Shown here: positions 13,344 to 25,680 of the stretch, piece after piece | Position numbering within the stretch: the stretch's first letter is position 1 | Layout: each line of letters opens with the position of its first letter | From: Chrysomallon squamiferum | Lineage: Eukaryota > Mollusca > Gastropoda > Neomphalida > Peltospiridae | Assembly: GCA_012295275.1 (NCBI GenBank) | Contig: CM022665.1 | Location: 1,836,167-1,900,166, forward strand | DNA: 64,000 nucleotides | Direction of reading: 5' to 3' | Program-made: the position numbers and the translations under genes | The notes under the pieces: generated by a model | What the model was told of the DNA's origin: nothing | Seen by the model: only the letters and a program-made list of their open reading frames with translations | Databases searched by the model: none

Positions 13344-16300
13344 TTAATAAAGGTTGTTTCTATGGGAACTGGAACAATGTGACAGAGAGCCAGTGAGGGT
13401 AGCTGAGTGTTTTGTACGTAACAATGAGGGGTTTGTCATCTACACTGACTACTGTACAAATTACCCCAGGTACCATTTTTTTTTTTTATAATAATGATAA
13501 TCATAATAAGAAGAAGACCCACAACAACAAAAATATTAAAACATGTAAATAGAAACAAATATTTAAATATATATACATATATAAAAGAAAACTGTTTTAT
13601 TCAGTAAGTGTTAGAAAATTTATTTAAAATACTTTAATTTATATTATCTTTTTAAATTACTTAATTTATTTTATTTATTTATTTTAAAATAAGAAGAACC
13701 AGCTAACTTGAGAAATGTTTTGTAGAAAGTTCATATATTAGTTGGGAAATAAATGAATGGTTATTTGTTTTTACAACATCCAAAAATATCTGAATATTAT
13801 CTGCTGCTGGGTGTTGGTTATTTTTAATTTACAAAGAAGACAGAAAGAGGAAACCTGCTCCTGTCATCAACAAAATATCTTGTACACTATCGAAGCCAAG
13901 TCTGCATATACCAGTTTCTTTGATAAATTAGTTTCTGGGACAATGGTTGGATTGGGAAATAAGCTGTTTCAGCAGCTAGCATGGCTAGTTCTGTGATTAA
14001 CTGTGTGCTTGATATAACTGAGTGAAGAAGTGTTTTTGTATTATTTCCAGTGTGGGCAGCTGTCCAGTTTTCTCTGGTAAACATAATTGTTTGGTGACAC
14101 ATGGCTGACCATTTACTAACTGACCTGTCATTACAAGACCATACTTAATGTAAACAAAACAAAACAATCTGAACTGACCAGCCTTACACATAACACTGAA
14201 TTTTAAACTTGTTAATAAAATAAATGTTTGCATTTTTAATCTTTACATAATAAAATGAAATATTACCATTGTTGATAAAACACTTTTATTTTCATTGCAG
14301 TAATTAATACAATAATTAAAAGTATTATATTTTGTACCATATTATAAAAGTATGTATGTTTTCCTTCAAAGCAGACTTAAAAATATTTTTAACCATTAGT
14401 GGGTGTTCTCTCAATAAAACATAAATAATGATTATCCTTTATAAAAACAGTTTATCATTAGTTTTAAAACATATATTTAAAAAAAAAAAAAAAAAAGATA
14501 GTTTATTTTCATTTAGGAACTGATTTAGTTTTCAGCTGTGTTATCTAAAATGTAGCTGATAAATGATAATTATAGCAAAAGATTATAAACTTATAAACAA
14601 AACAATAAAATAAATAACACTTATGAAAGTATTAAGGACTCAGTCTTTAAGGAATTTGCATCTGAAATTACAGCCTGGATTTTCAGTAATGTTTCAAAAT
14701 GCTATAAAAATTGCATAAAATTCTCTTACTTGTTGATTTTAATTCTGATCTTTTCATACAGTTTTTCTCCCGTTTTATTTTTGATTATCTACCTGATATT
14801 TTTTCCACAAATTAATTATTATTCTCAGTTGTTTGGCTGTCATTACAGTTCCTCTAATTACACAATTTAATCAGTTACTAATTTGTGTTACAGTGCTGTG
14901 GAAGTTTTAACTCGGTTCATGACTGATCCACACTTGTCTGACGTCTTCAAAAACAGACAGTCCATCCTGGGACATGGACTTCCTCTTGGGGCTTATCTGC
15001 TGAAACCTGTCCAGAGAATACTAAAGTACCACCTTCTCCTTCAGGTTAGCTGCCAACTCCTCAGTGCTCCTGTGTAATAGCAAAACTAAGAGCTGACGTT
15101 TTAAAACATTGTAATAGAAGTAAATTAGTTACTGACATTAATGTTGATACAAAGTTATAGTTGTACAGGTCACTAATGACTGAAGGTTTGTTCTGTAATC
15201 AAACCATTTCTAGTGTGAGAATATTTAAGGCACATTATTATTTTATGACTAACAATACCAAAAAAAAAAAAAATAATAATAATCAGAATATTTCAAAACT
15301 GGTAGATTAATTTATGAGATGCATCAGAAAGTTTGTATTAAAGTTTTACGTATCCCTAAATAGTGAGTTTTTCATTTAATAATTTTTTGTAATTATTATT
15401 ATTATTTTTTTTTTAATTTGTTTGTTTGTTCTCTCTGTTAGAATATTTTGAAGTTTTTTGACAAGGAGAAGCCAGGCTACAGTGTTCTGGACCAGGCATT
15501 CAAACACATGACTCAGATGGCTCACCACATCAATGAGATGAAACGGAAACACGAGCACGCAGTGAGGATACAAGAGATTCAGAGTCAGCTGGAAGACTAC
15601 GCAGGGAAAGATCTCACTTGTCTGGGGGAACTTGTACTGGAGGTTGGTCATCTTCTCTCCTTCATGTCTTCACCTCTTCTTCCTTCATTCCTTCGCCTTT
15701 TCATTTCTTTAGCTCTTCATTTCTTCTTTCTTCATTCCTTTAGTATGCTTACTTGTTTTTTCTTGTGTTTCTTTGTTTTGTTCTTTCTTCTCTTCTTTAT
15801 TTTATTTAATTCTCTTTTTTTTTTTTTTGCTTCTGATTTTATTTGATGCTTTATTTTTTATTTTATTTTTTTTTCTATCATATTTGAATTTATTCTTGAG
15901 CTAGTCCCCAACAATGTAAATATATTTATATATTATATATTAATTTTTTGTGTTGTATGCTTTTTTGTTTCTTCTATATTAAACCAGTTATTTATAAAAA
16001 TATGTTTAACTTCAGGGTTCATTTCGAGTGTATGGTGCAAAAGCATCAAGACAGGTTTTCTTGTTTGAGAAGGACATTCTGATCAGCAAGAAGAAAGAAG
16101 GAGGAATGCTGGGTTGTAAGGCACAAGTTCAGGTAAGTAACACCTGTATATACATGTCAGTGTTTAAAATACCCAGCCACAAATGTTGTACATTAATATA
16201 GGCATATTACAGTTTTGATATAGCTGTAACTTTCACACTGCTGGACTGAATTCACACATAAACTGTTTTTATAATCCACCCTGAATGAAACATTTATAAA

Positions 16301-16648
16301 CAGATTTTAAAAGATTCATGTTTAACCTTCACGGTAACTGGAATGCAGCATATTCAGACATTTAATACCACATTTATTAAAGTACATTTATTTATTTATT
16401 TAACTTTTATTTGGGTTATTATTATTTTTATTTATATATTTTTGTTTTGTTTTATTTTTGCAGATGGCCAACTTGATGTTGGTGGAAATCATTCCAAACG
16501 AACCCCTCAGTTTTCACATCATTCCTTTTGACAATCCAAGGGCTCAATACACACTTCAGGTGAGGAGTTGTGTCCCTTAAATAACTCTCCAGTAGCTTTA
16601 CAGAAAAACTGAAGCAACCAGTTATAATCTTAGAACAGTTTAAAATTA

Positions 16649-16702
<54 letters not shown>

Positions 16703-19700
16703 TTAGTGTTGTAGATATTAAAATGGGTAACTTAAAAAAGAAAAATTTTAGAAGATTTTTATTGTTAAAAACTTAAGTTTGTGCATAATTAAATTTAAAT
16801 CTCTACATATTATTAATTTTTGTATTATTTTTAAATATTTCTTGAAAGGCTCGAAACATGGAACAGAAGCGACGCTGGTGTCAGGAAATTAAACGTCTAA
16901 TTCTGGAAACTTACAAAGGAAAAATTCCAGACAATGTTAAAGACCTTGTGATGGAACTTGGTGCAAACCATGACGATGGTAAGTAAAACACGAAAGAAGA
17001 ACAAAGAAATACGTTAAATAAATAAATAAGCATCTGTTTTTTCCAGAAACATTTGATATATATTACCTTAGAAGTAACTTATTCTGTGACATACGAGATA
17101 GGAATATAACTATTTTAGTAAAACAGGAATGTTTGTAAGATTTCATGAACAGAGCTTGGTATAACCTCTGCTTTTCTATGGCAAAAACTTACAATTTTAG
17201 AAATCTTAATTCAGAAAACAACAAAACAATCACAATCAGTATGATATCAATAATTTTTTTTTTTTTTTTTTTGTTGTTGTTCAATTGAATAAATCATTAA
17301 TTTTTAAAAAGGTAATTAATAATTTTTTATATTATTATTTTTATACAGATTTTGTTAATAGTGAGAATCACGACCCAAGAAGACAACATCACACTGCTCC
17401 AGAATATCTGGAAAAAAGACGAATTCGGAGAAAGTCAGGAAGTAAAATGCCAGGTATTTCTTACAGTTACTCTTCTTTAATTTTCTGTACTGTACTATAT
17501 TGTACTCCATACTGTACTGTATTGTGTTATTCCATTCTGTACTCTTTGGTTCTGTACTGTACTGGATTATTATTCTGTATTGTTCTATACTCTTCTGTTC
17601 TTTACTGTAGAAAACTATTCTGTACAGTATTGTGCTATACTGTACTTTTCTGTTTAGTTCTATCCTCTTTTGCACTGTACAATATTATTGTTCTGCACTT
17701 TACTGTTCTGTTCTGTAATATATATATGTACCAGAATGTTTAATTCACATCTAGATTATGAAAGAATGAGAAATGTTATGGTTACAAATTAACCTGAATA
17801 AAGTGACAAGTTATGAACCATTAATATTTATAGATTTTCCAAAACTTAGATGTTATTTTTGTTTTATTTCAGACTTTAGTTTGCTGAAACCCCAAAAAGC
17901 AAAGAGGTCCCCAAGAAAAGTAAGTTAATTTTTTAAATTTGATTTGATCTGTTTGTATTTGCTAGTATTTCATTATTTATAACAATAAATACTAAAACCA
18001 GCAAAACAATAATAATAATAATAATAACATACTAAATTATAATACAAAAACTGAAGGGAGATCAGTAATTAAAATTAATTTTTTTTTCTTTAAAATGAGT
18101 TAGAAAAAAAAAAGGCTCAAAAAATTAGTCAAAATTCTATTTAAAAAAATACAATTTATCAACAGGCATTACATAGTTGTTATACAACAGTTTATTTTAT
18201 TGCATCCCGGACATGAAATTTTGTTAAATTAATAATTAAACAAAAATTTTGTTTTTGTTTTCAGCCTGAGGATAAGAGCCCAGTATGTGTACAGTTTTCT
18301 GTTTTTTTTCTAATTTTTATTAATTATTGTCAGTACATTTCTCAAATGCCTTCAAACACTTTATTTAAATTCTTTGGAGAAATGGTTTAATCAGCTATCT
18401 TCAGATTAGTATTAATAATAATGTAAATAAGGTAAATATATTTTTAAAATTAAAATTAATAATTTGTTTTCTGTTTGATGAGTAATTAAAAAAAATAATT
18501 TATTTAGATTTTTAAGATCTTCATTTTGTGTTTTTGCAAGTTTTTATTATTTGCATTTTTATTATTATTTACAGGATCCATTAAGGCAGAGAAGATCAGC
18601 ACCAACTCTACTCAAGAGAGAAAACTCACCAATTAAGTCAAAGGTTTGTTATATTTTTTCTTTTCAATATAATAAACGGATTATTTATAAATGTTTAAAT
18701 ACTTGTAATAAGTTAATAAAAAGAAAACTACCCTTTTATTATTATTATCAGTAAAACAAAATGGTTACATAGTAAATTTTTTGCTAGATAAATTGATTAG
18801 ATATCACATATATTTGCATCATAAAGAACATGGATTTTTTCCTTTATTTCTTAAAATTCCATTTAACCAAGTATGTTAAACTTTACTTTATCCTTGATAT
18901 TATTTTTTATTTAAATGAATCTATTGAAATATTGAGGAATTTTGCTTTTGTTTCAGGCTAAATCAGAAACCTCTATCTCCAGCACATCAGAACGAGTATT
19001 AAATGAAACAGTTGAGAAAGAATTGTCTCCAGTGAAGCAGACAGTGCAGACAAAATCAAAATCTCAGACTCACCCGTCTCTTGCCACTACTGATGACATA
19101 AACCTCCGTCCTAATAAATCTCAGCAAGATCAAGCAGCAGAAAACATCAGAAGAGCACGAAGTTTCCGTAAAGCTACAAGAATGAGACCTGTAAATTCTC
19201 AAGACCTAACTGACTTGTCCAACAAATTTAACATAACACAGAATAATGGAGTTTGTTCCGACTCTGAAAGTGACTTAGATGATCCTAATCTGACTAAAGA
19301 TGGATTGAAGGAATACAGTGACTATGTGTTTGACAGCCGATCGGATGTGTCTGATGATGAAAGGATAGACACTCAGGCTGAAGCGGAAATTGACCAGTAC
19401 TGCAGTTTACCCGTCCTGCCTCATCAGCGCATTGTTCTTCCTTCACCAGAAATACATCTCAGTACTGTGCAGAATCAGGAATCAAAAAGTGATGAGAACA
19501 TACTGCAGCAAAACAAATCAAACAGTCCAGTCTCTTGGAGAAACCAGAAACAAGTGTTGTCAGACAGCGATGTGACAAATCTCATAGAAAAGAGGCTTAA
19601 CAGTTCTAATTTGACTCCAGATAACAAGAAGGTGAATGCCTTCAATGACAGTTTTTCCAAAAAGTCTCAGCAAAATCTACTTACAAGATCACTTCGCTTA

Positions 19701-22142
19701 CCTCTAGTTTCTCAACGCTTGTCTCTGGATAGTGAAAAGCTTCAGAAAGCTAAACTGACAAACTGGTGCAGCTCAGAAAAACTGACTAAAGGTTCGACAT
19801 GTGATGTCTCAAACCTTTGTGAGGATCCTTGGGTGAAAAATGTTGATGTTGCTGCTGATAACAAAGGGTCTTCTGTGAACATGAACAGCAGGTCTAGACA
19901 TTCATCAGACCTTGGTGAAATAAGACCAAGAGAGAATATAGACTGGATGGTCTATGTTAATCGTAATTCTCTGAATGAGAATCCTGAACAGTTGAAATAT
20001 TTTTCCAAGCACTGGACACTGCCAAGAATCTCAAGCTCATCTTCAACAGCAGAAAGCAAGAATAACCAACCAGGTAGTCCTCCCATTACCAAGAAACAAT
20101 TTGATGTAAAACTGTCTGAAACAAAAGCAGTTGAAAGTCCTGTGGTGCTGAATTTATTTCCTGTTTCTCAGTCCAGTAGTATTTCATCAGTTTCAGTTCC
20201 ACCAATAGTTGTGTCCAACCCATCTTTGCCATCATCTCCAAAATACTGTCACAACCACCACCATCACCACCAGCATCATCATCACTACCACAGATTGGGA
20301 AAACCATATCTCTCAAGGTCTAACTCAACACCATTGTCAAAGTCAAGAGCAGACTTTCTTAACATGACAGATAAAAATCGTCCATCATCCTTGGATTGTG
20401 ATGCAATGGACAGTGACAAGATGGTGGCAGAAATGGAAGATTATATGAAGAATTCATCATCAGAATTTTCATTCTCCAACAAGTTTCCAAAGGACTTACC
20501 ACCTCTTAACTATGATGAGATCAACAGATCCAAACGTTTGTCATGTGCTTCATCAGTTTCCACATCTTCTTATGACAGTCACTCTAGCAGTTCAACTGAA
20601 GGTCTCATGGACACCCTGAAACAGAAGATTCACAACTGGACATCTAAAATTGCCAAGAGAATGGATGACAGTGATCACAATTCAAGTATTTCAGATCTCC
20701 ACCCATCTTCTCTGGTGATGACAGATGATGAAAAATGGGATGATGAGAAAACTAAATGTTCTTCTGAAGAGAAAGGAGTATCAAAGCTAGAGAAACAACT
20801 GCAAGAGGATGCAGAGTTGCAGATATTTTTACGACAGCGAGGACTTGGTGGAGGGACTATTGGCTCTCGAATGGCTCATGCTATAGCTGAAGACAGCAAA
20901 GATTTGTCAAACCAGACGAGTTATTCTCACAGTGAATGTTTGTTGAGGGGAGACAATGATTCAGTGTCATCATATGAACTCTCTAGTAAAGAAAGTACAC
21001 CAGAACCTCAGTCTACACTTTCGCTACCAGTTTCTACATCAGCAGTTTCTCCTGTTTCAATATCAGCAGCATCATCAGATATCCAACAGTCTGACTCAGG
21101 ATTTTCCATGCAAAGTGATGCAACAGATTCATGTTCAGCAGAAACAGTTTCTTCAAAAGAAATTCTGACAGAGAATGAAAAATGTGCTTCTGATGACAAA
21201 CCAAAGGAAAATTCAGCTGACCTCTGTGAAAGCAAGGTAGAAGAAAACAAAGGTGAAAATTCCTCCAAGGACAAAACACTAACTTCTAATTCTTCTTTTG
21301 ATTCTGTTGACAGTTTTTATGAACGCCGTCTTTCAGTGGCTTTTGATGCTGATGTATTTAATGACACACCACATCCAGCTGACAAAGAACTGAAAACTTC
21401 TGCACCATCTCCAAGAAAGCCTATAACCTCTATTCGAGACTTTGTGCAGCTTCTAGAAGAACGCAGCAAACCAAAGATTCCACAGACTGTAGAAGTGAAA
21501 AAGCGACAACCAGGATGTATGATAAAACAGAGACTTCAGAACCTCCAAGAAGCCTCCCAGTATAAAAGAGGAAGTCGCCCAACTAGTGAAGAAAGAGAAA
21601 TTTTGCCTCCAAAATCTATAAAAGACATGCAGGCAGCTTTGGTGCATGAAACGAAACAAGCCAAACAGAACTCAGCTTTTGGAACTCTTCACTGTGGGAC
21701 ACTGAATCCAAATCCAGCAGTAACTAATTTTGTTTCAGGTACACTAAACAACTCAGTCTCTGTAAGCAATGCAGCATCTCAAAACACAACAGCTGGAGTA
21801 GTTTCTCATTCCAGTATGTCTTCTCAACGCATCCACAGTACACCTAGTTACATTGGTTCTACACGTACTAATCTGGGTGTTGGCAGTTCACTCAGTGGGT
21901 CCAATACTTCCATTAATTCCAGCTGTTCCAGCAGTTTCAATCTATTTGGAAACAACCAGTTCATGCCAAACTACCAGCGGGCAGAGTCTGATCATGGTTT
22001 TGATACACAAGCTATGTACAGTGAACTGCAGCCAGCAAGGTCTCTAGGCCGACTAGATCAGCTCAGTACTGAGGTAGAAAATCTTGTTATAATGAAAGGC
22101 TGGGTGAGGTCTCTCATCAGCAAATTCCAGAATGAAGGATGA
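4293..22142 (+). CDS. PLEKHG1/2/3-like DH-PH Rho guanine nucleotide exchange factor (5' partial)
   Basis: Predicted RhoGEF that would activate Rho-family GTPases; the family acts on cortical actin. Coding exons placed from splice sites with continuous phase: 4293-5143, 12548-12648, 13353-13469, 14894-15044, 15442-15642, 16016-16132, 16464-16559, 16849-16978, 17349-17453, 17873-17919, 18265-18282, 18575-18643, 18957-22142 (TGA). This gives 1729 residues after an unseen N terminus; the first visible exon begins in phase with one base missing. A Ser-rich region (about 1-255) precedes a DH domain (about 261-440; [13 protein letters not shown] at its start, [15 protein letters not shown] near its end), then a PH domain (about 464-565; [30 protein letters not shown]). 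The long tail is Ser/Thr-rich with a His tract and ends in a conserved-looking segment, LENLV-like [17 protein letters not shown]. Possible poly(A) signal AATAAA at 22562-22567, others at 23403 and beyond. The exact paralogue (G1, G2 or G3) is not resolved. Confidence 0.88.
7511..7595. repeat. (TG)n microsatellite
   Basis: TG repeat interrupted by single-base variants (TTTG, CACG), preceded by a short (TTG)n. Confidence 0.95.
8374..8436. repeat. Compound palindromic microsatellite (TG)n(TA)n(CA)n
   Basis: TG units lead into TA units and then CA units, so the block is self-complementary and could extrude as a hairpin or cruciform. Confidence 0.9.
9250..9341. repeat. (TG)n microsatellite with one interruption
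   Basis: About 30 TG units, then CAT, then about 15 more. Confidence 0.95.
9807..9873. repeat. (TTC)n and (ATT)n tandem trinucleotide repeats
   Basis: About ten TTC units (9807-9836) are followed by about ten ATT units (9844-9873), within a longer TTA-rich region. Confidence 0.93.
16647..16702. repeat. (ATT)n microsatellite in a PLEKHG-like intron
   Basis: About 17 ATT units in the intron between the exons ending at 16559 and starting at 16849. Confidence 0.93.
17484..17720 (+). repeat. Degenerate TGTAC/TTCTGTA pentamer-like minisatellite
   Basis: The intron just after the exon ending at 17453 is filled with variants of CTGTACTGTA and TTCTGTATTG. Many copies are spaced by multiples of about five bases. 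It is much less AT-homopolymeric than the neighbouring introns. It leaves an open frame on both strands purely because of its repeat structure. Confidence 0.8.
18265..18282 (+). CDS. 18-nt microexon of the PLEKHG-like gene
   Basis: The acceptor ...TTGTTTTCAG precedes CCT GAG GAT AAG AGC CCA (PEDKSP), followed at once by the donor GTATGT. The exon enters and leaves in phase 0, so including or skipping it keeps the frame. It sits just after the PH domain in a basic Ser/Pro linker, between a 47-nt exon (17873-17919) and a 69-nt phase-0 exon (18575-18643). An optional microexon is plausible; the sequence alone does not show usage. Confidence 0.65.
20250..20291 (+). other. Histidine-rich tract in the PLEKHG-like C-terminal exon
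   Basis: Fourteen codons encode [14 protein letters not shown], with 11 of 14 residues His. The tract lies within the 3.2-kb terminal exon, in an otherwise Ser-rich tail. It is encoded by mixed CAC and CAT codons, so it is not a simple pure trinucleotide run. Confidence 0.9.
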
Positions 22143-22561
22143 TTTTTTTTAGGTCAATATTTTAAAGAAAATTATTTTTGATAAGACATGTGGATTATGT
22201 GACAAAAATCTTTCCAAGCAAGTTATATGTTTGAAAAGGAATGTGCATGTGGAAAATGACTAAGATTTTTAACCACCATTTTTGTGGCACAATGTTTTAG
22301 ATTCTGTTCCTATGATGTTAATAAGGGAGTATATTTATACAGAATCATGTAGCCTGTTTTACTGGATACACTGAATCATGTTGTGTGTCCAGACAACTTG
22401 TGCTGACTTCAAATTTTGCAATTCAGTCCATGGAATTGTGTGGACCAAATAAACTGTTGCCATTGGCTTCGTTTCATTGAAGCAATTGTATCTTGTAATG
22501 AGAAGTACATAAATGTTTATATCACAATGAAATGTAGACATGTAACTATTAATTCTTGTGA

Positions 22562-22567
22562 AATAAA
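22562..22567 (+). terminator. Candidate poly(A) signal of the PLEKHG-like gene
   Basis: AATAAA about 420 nt after the TGA at 22140-22142. Further AATAAA motifs downstream mean longer 3' UTRs are equally possible. Confidence 0.4.
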
Positions 22568-25362
22568 ACTGATTATATATTATATATATATTCAGTTTCT
22601 GAGAAGCATTTTACATGCTTTTATTTAATCAAGCCAGTATGCGTAATGCCAAAATTATATTCACCTGTTAGGAGAGAGCTGACATCAATACACTTTTTTT
22701 TTCCTCCTTTTTTCACTATTTAAATATCAAGAAATGAATATCAATGACATTGCTAATAATTAATGAAAATTGTATTTATTAATTATTTCCAATATTTTCA
22801 TTTTGTACATTTGTTTTTTAGCACTGAACACCCATTGTTTACATGAAGCAACAGGAGATTACACAGAAACTGATAGTATTGACACCTTTTACACAAAGAA
22901 TTTAAAAGAAATGAAAATCACAAATGTTACAAGAAAATTACACTAACAATACAGCAGTGACACACTTCACTCACTGAGTGGTTAGTGACGTCAGCATTTT
23001 TAAAAACAACAAAATACAAATTAAAAAACCCAGTTACTATTTCACTGTAAAATTATTGCTATAAAAGGTTCAGATGAAAGTTTGATGAAAATGTTTATAA
23101 AATTTTATATATATATATATATATATTATATATAAAATTCTAAAAGAAAATTGTTATTTATTGATTTATTTATTGTTTATGAATATACTGATGGAATTTA
23201 GGAATTTCAACAATTATTTATTGTTGTTTGTAAGTTATCCTAAATGGGACTGTTCTTTAAAAATTGTTAAAAATAGTGTGGTTTTATTTTTGGCATATGT
23301 TAGTGGTATCTGTAAATAATTTATTGGATTTACGAAATTTCTTATATTAATACTGACTTTGCTGCAAATTCATTTGTAATCATTTTTGTCTGTATCTGTG
23401 TTAATAAAAGATATATCTGTATTGCCTTTTTTATGAAGATGTTTGTACAAAAATAAGACTTTAATACTCAGATGTTTGTCATATAGTGATGTACTTCATA
23501 TTGAAGGTTTAAATGGTTTTCCATTTTGCTTTTGTCATACTTGTAATAAAAAATAAAAAAATAAAAAAGTGTTATCAAAATCATTCAGAGAAGAGTGAAA
23601 CCATTAGAAGTTTTTACTTTTGACTTTAAAAAAATAAATAAATAAAAAGAAAAAAGAATGTTTGATCAATCAGCTTAAGTATTAAAAACATTTTTAAAAC
23701 TAAAAACATCCCAAATAAATGCAACCTTTAAGAAAAAATCCAACTTTGTGTAATTTATAATGTTGAATTAATTTCAGATTTATTTGTAATTAAAATTATG
23801 AATTTTCATCTAATTGCAGAATTTTCAGTCAGAAATTATTTCCAAAATCTCAAAAAAACAACAACAAAAGAACAAAATAAACAAAGAATTTAACATTTTT
23901 AGATAAAATATAATATCTTTCTACAATTTAAAAATTCTTTACAAAACATAAAGATTAACATTAAAAATAATTACATAAATGACATGTAATGTTAAGATCT
24001 TAATACGAATAATATATAATGACATTAATAATATCTTTAAAAATAATAAAAATGAAAAATATGACTACAGTAAAACATATTTTTATTGAAAACTTGATAA
24101 TGTGCAAGATTAACATATTTTTTTACTAACAAGACAGTGTATATTAGGAACAAAACGTGGAACTGAAATTAATGTTATTGCATTATTTGAGGTTTAAAAA
24201 GGTATAATTTTTAACAGTATGTACACAGAGATACCAGTTATTTTGTTGTGTGTTTTCCTGACATGTTACATTCTGAGACTGGTGCCAGACGGTGGACTGA
24301 CAAGCAACAAGCCATATTCTTCCAAACAGTGTGAAAAGTCTTTTTGCCTGATAACCATTTTATATACAGTATGCTTAGCATTAAAATAATATTCAGTCAC
24401 TGACTTACAATAATGTTTAATAAAATATTGGAACTGAAAGGGAATGTTTGGTGTTTTTGTTTTTCATTTATGTTTACAAAACATAAAAATGTGAGAATAA
24501 AAAAATCATTCTTGTTATTTTATAACTAAATAATTTATCTTGTATACTGATAATTATAATGCTGATAAACACTGTGTGTTTGTGTGTAAAATGTATATCA
24601 AAACATTTACAGAAATGTAGAAAAAAAACTTGATTATCACTGAAAAGTGTATTTATTCACAATAAACACTTTTTTTGTTTTTTTTTCAGAAAAAGGAAGG
24701 AAAAAAAGAGAAACATGAACAGGATAAATGTTTTAATGAAGTTCTCAATGCTACTGCATTTATACAAAATCAACCATACCGTAATATATCAAACTCAATG
24801 ACAATGATGAAAATAATTTTTACAAATTACATTAAAATTGCCACCTGCCCCATACAACAGTTTAGTAAATTCAATATTACTTTCCAGCAATTCTAGCTGG
24901 AGTTTATGATACTATTTATTTATTTTTCAAAACTGTTTTAGAAACAACAATAGATCTTTACTGTGTTCCATCTGACATTTACTTTTGTGAGCCATGTGAT
25001 TTGTTAAAAATGCTATTGTTTTCACATCAAAAGTTTTACATAAAACAAATGATTTAGGCCTTCTACTATTAATTATTTTCCAGCAACCTTTTTGAAAAAA
25101 ACAAATATATATATATATATATAACTGTATTGACAAATTTAAATGATCTGTCTTCAATGTAAGTTTTATTTGACTATATCCAGAGTCAAAGCTTAAACCA
25201 TTTAGTTAAAGTGGATCTTGATCTATGTCGCTGTTAATACAAAATAATTCTGGTTACAAACAATTCTGTTAGTAGTTATATAATTCTAAAAAATAATAAA
25301 AATTTAAAAACAAATATGTGTGTGTGTGTGTGTGTATACATACATACATACATACATATATG

Positions 25363-25593
25363 GTGGAAACTGGCAAAATTGGTCCCTGGTTATCCAGCCA
25401 TGTTTTTTGGTCCTGAATTTATGTGATACATAATGTGTATGAAAACCTTAATAAACTGAATCCTCTATATTTCAGATACTAGACCAGTTTTCATCCCCAA
25501 AGGCTTCAGTTATTGGTTAATTACCCATTCAGACCTCATTCAAATAGGACATTTTTTAAGGTACCATGGTGATCTGATTTTGCCAGTTTCCAC
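25363..25593. mobile_element. Probable MITE, about 231 bp with 17-bp terminal inverted repeats
   Basis: The left end reads GTGGAAACTGGCAAAAT (25363-25379). The right end is its exact reverse complement (25577-25593). The inside is unique, higher-complexity sequence with no coding capacity. The element is embedded between CATA/TG and TG/CA microsatellite, so a target-site duplication cannot be read with confidence. A terminal-inverted-repeat non-autonomous DNA element is the best reading; superfamily unknown. Confidence 0.65.
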
Positions 25594-25680
25594 TGTGTGT
25601 GTGTGTGTGTGTGTGTGTGTATACACACACACACACACACATTCACACACATGTATGTATATGAATATATACACACACAA
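25594..25680. repeat. Compound (TG)n-TATA-(CA)n microsatellite
   Basis: TG units turn into CA units around a central TATACACA, followed by imperfect CA/TA repeats. It abuts the MITE right end. Confidence 0.85.

Noticed and set aside
13857-14233. Overlapping open frames on both strands in a PLEKHG-like intron
   Set aside because: Higher-complexity sequence, possibly an old interspersed repeat, but neither frame shows a domain and no terminal repeats were found.
17355-17675. Minus-strand 106-codon open frame
   Set aside because: Antisense to a real exon and the TGTAC minisatellite; open only because of the repeat period.
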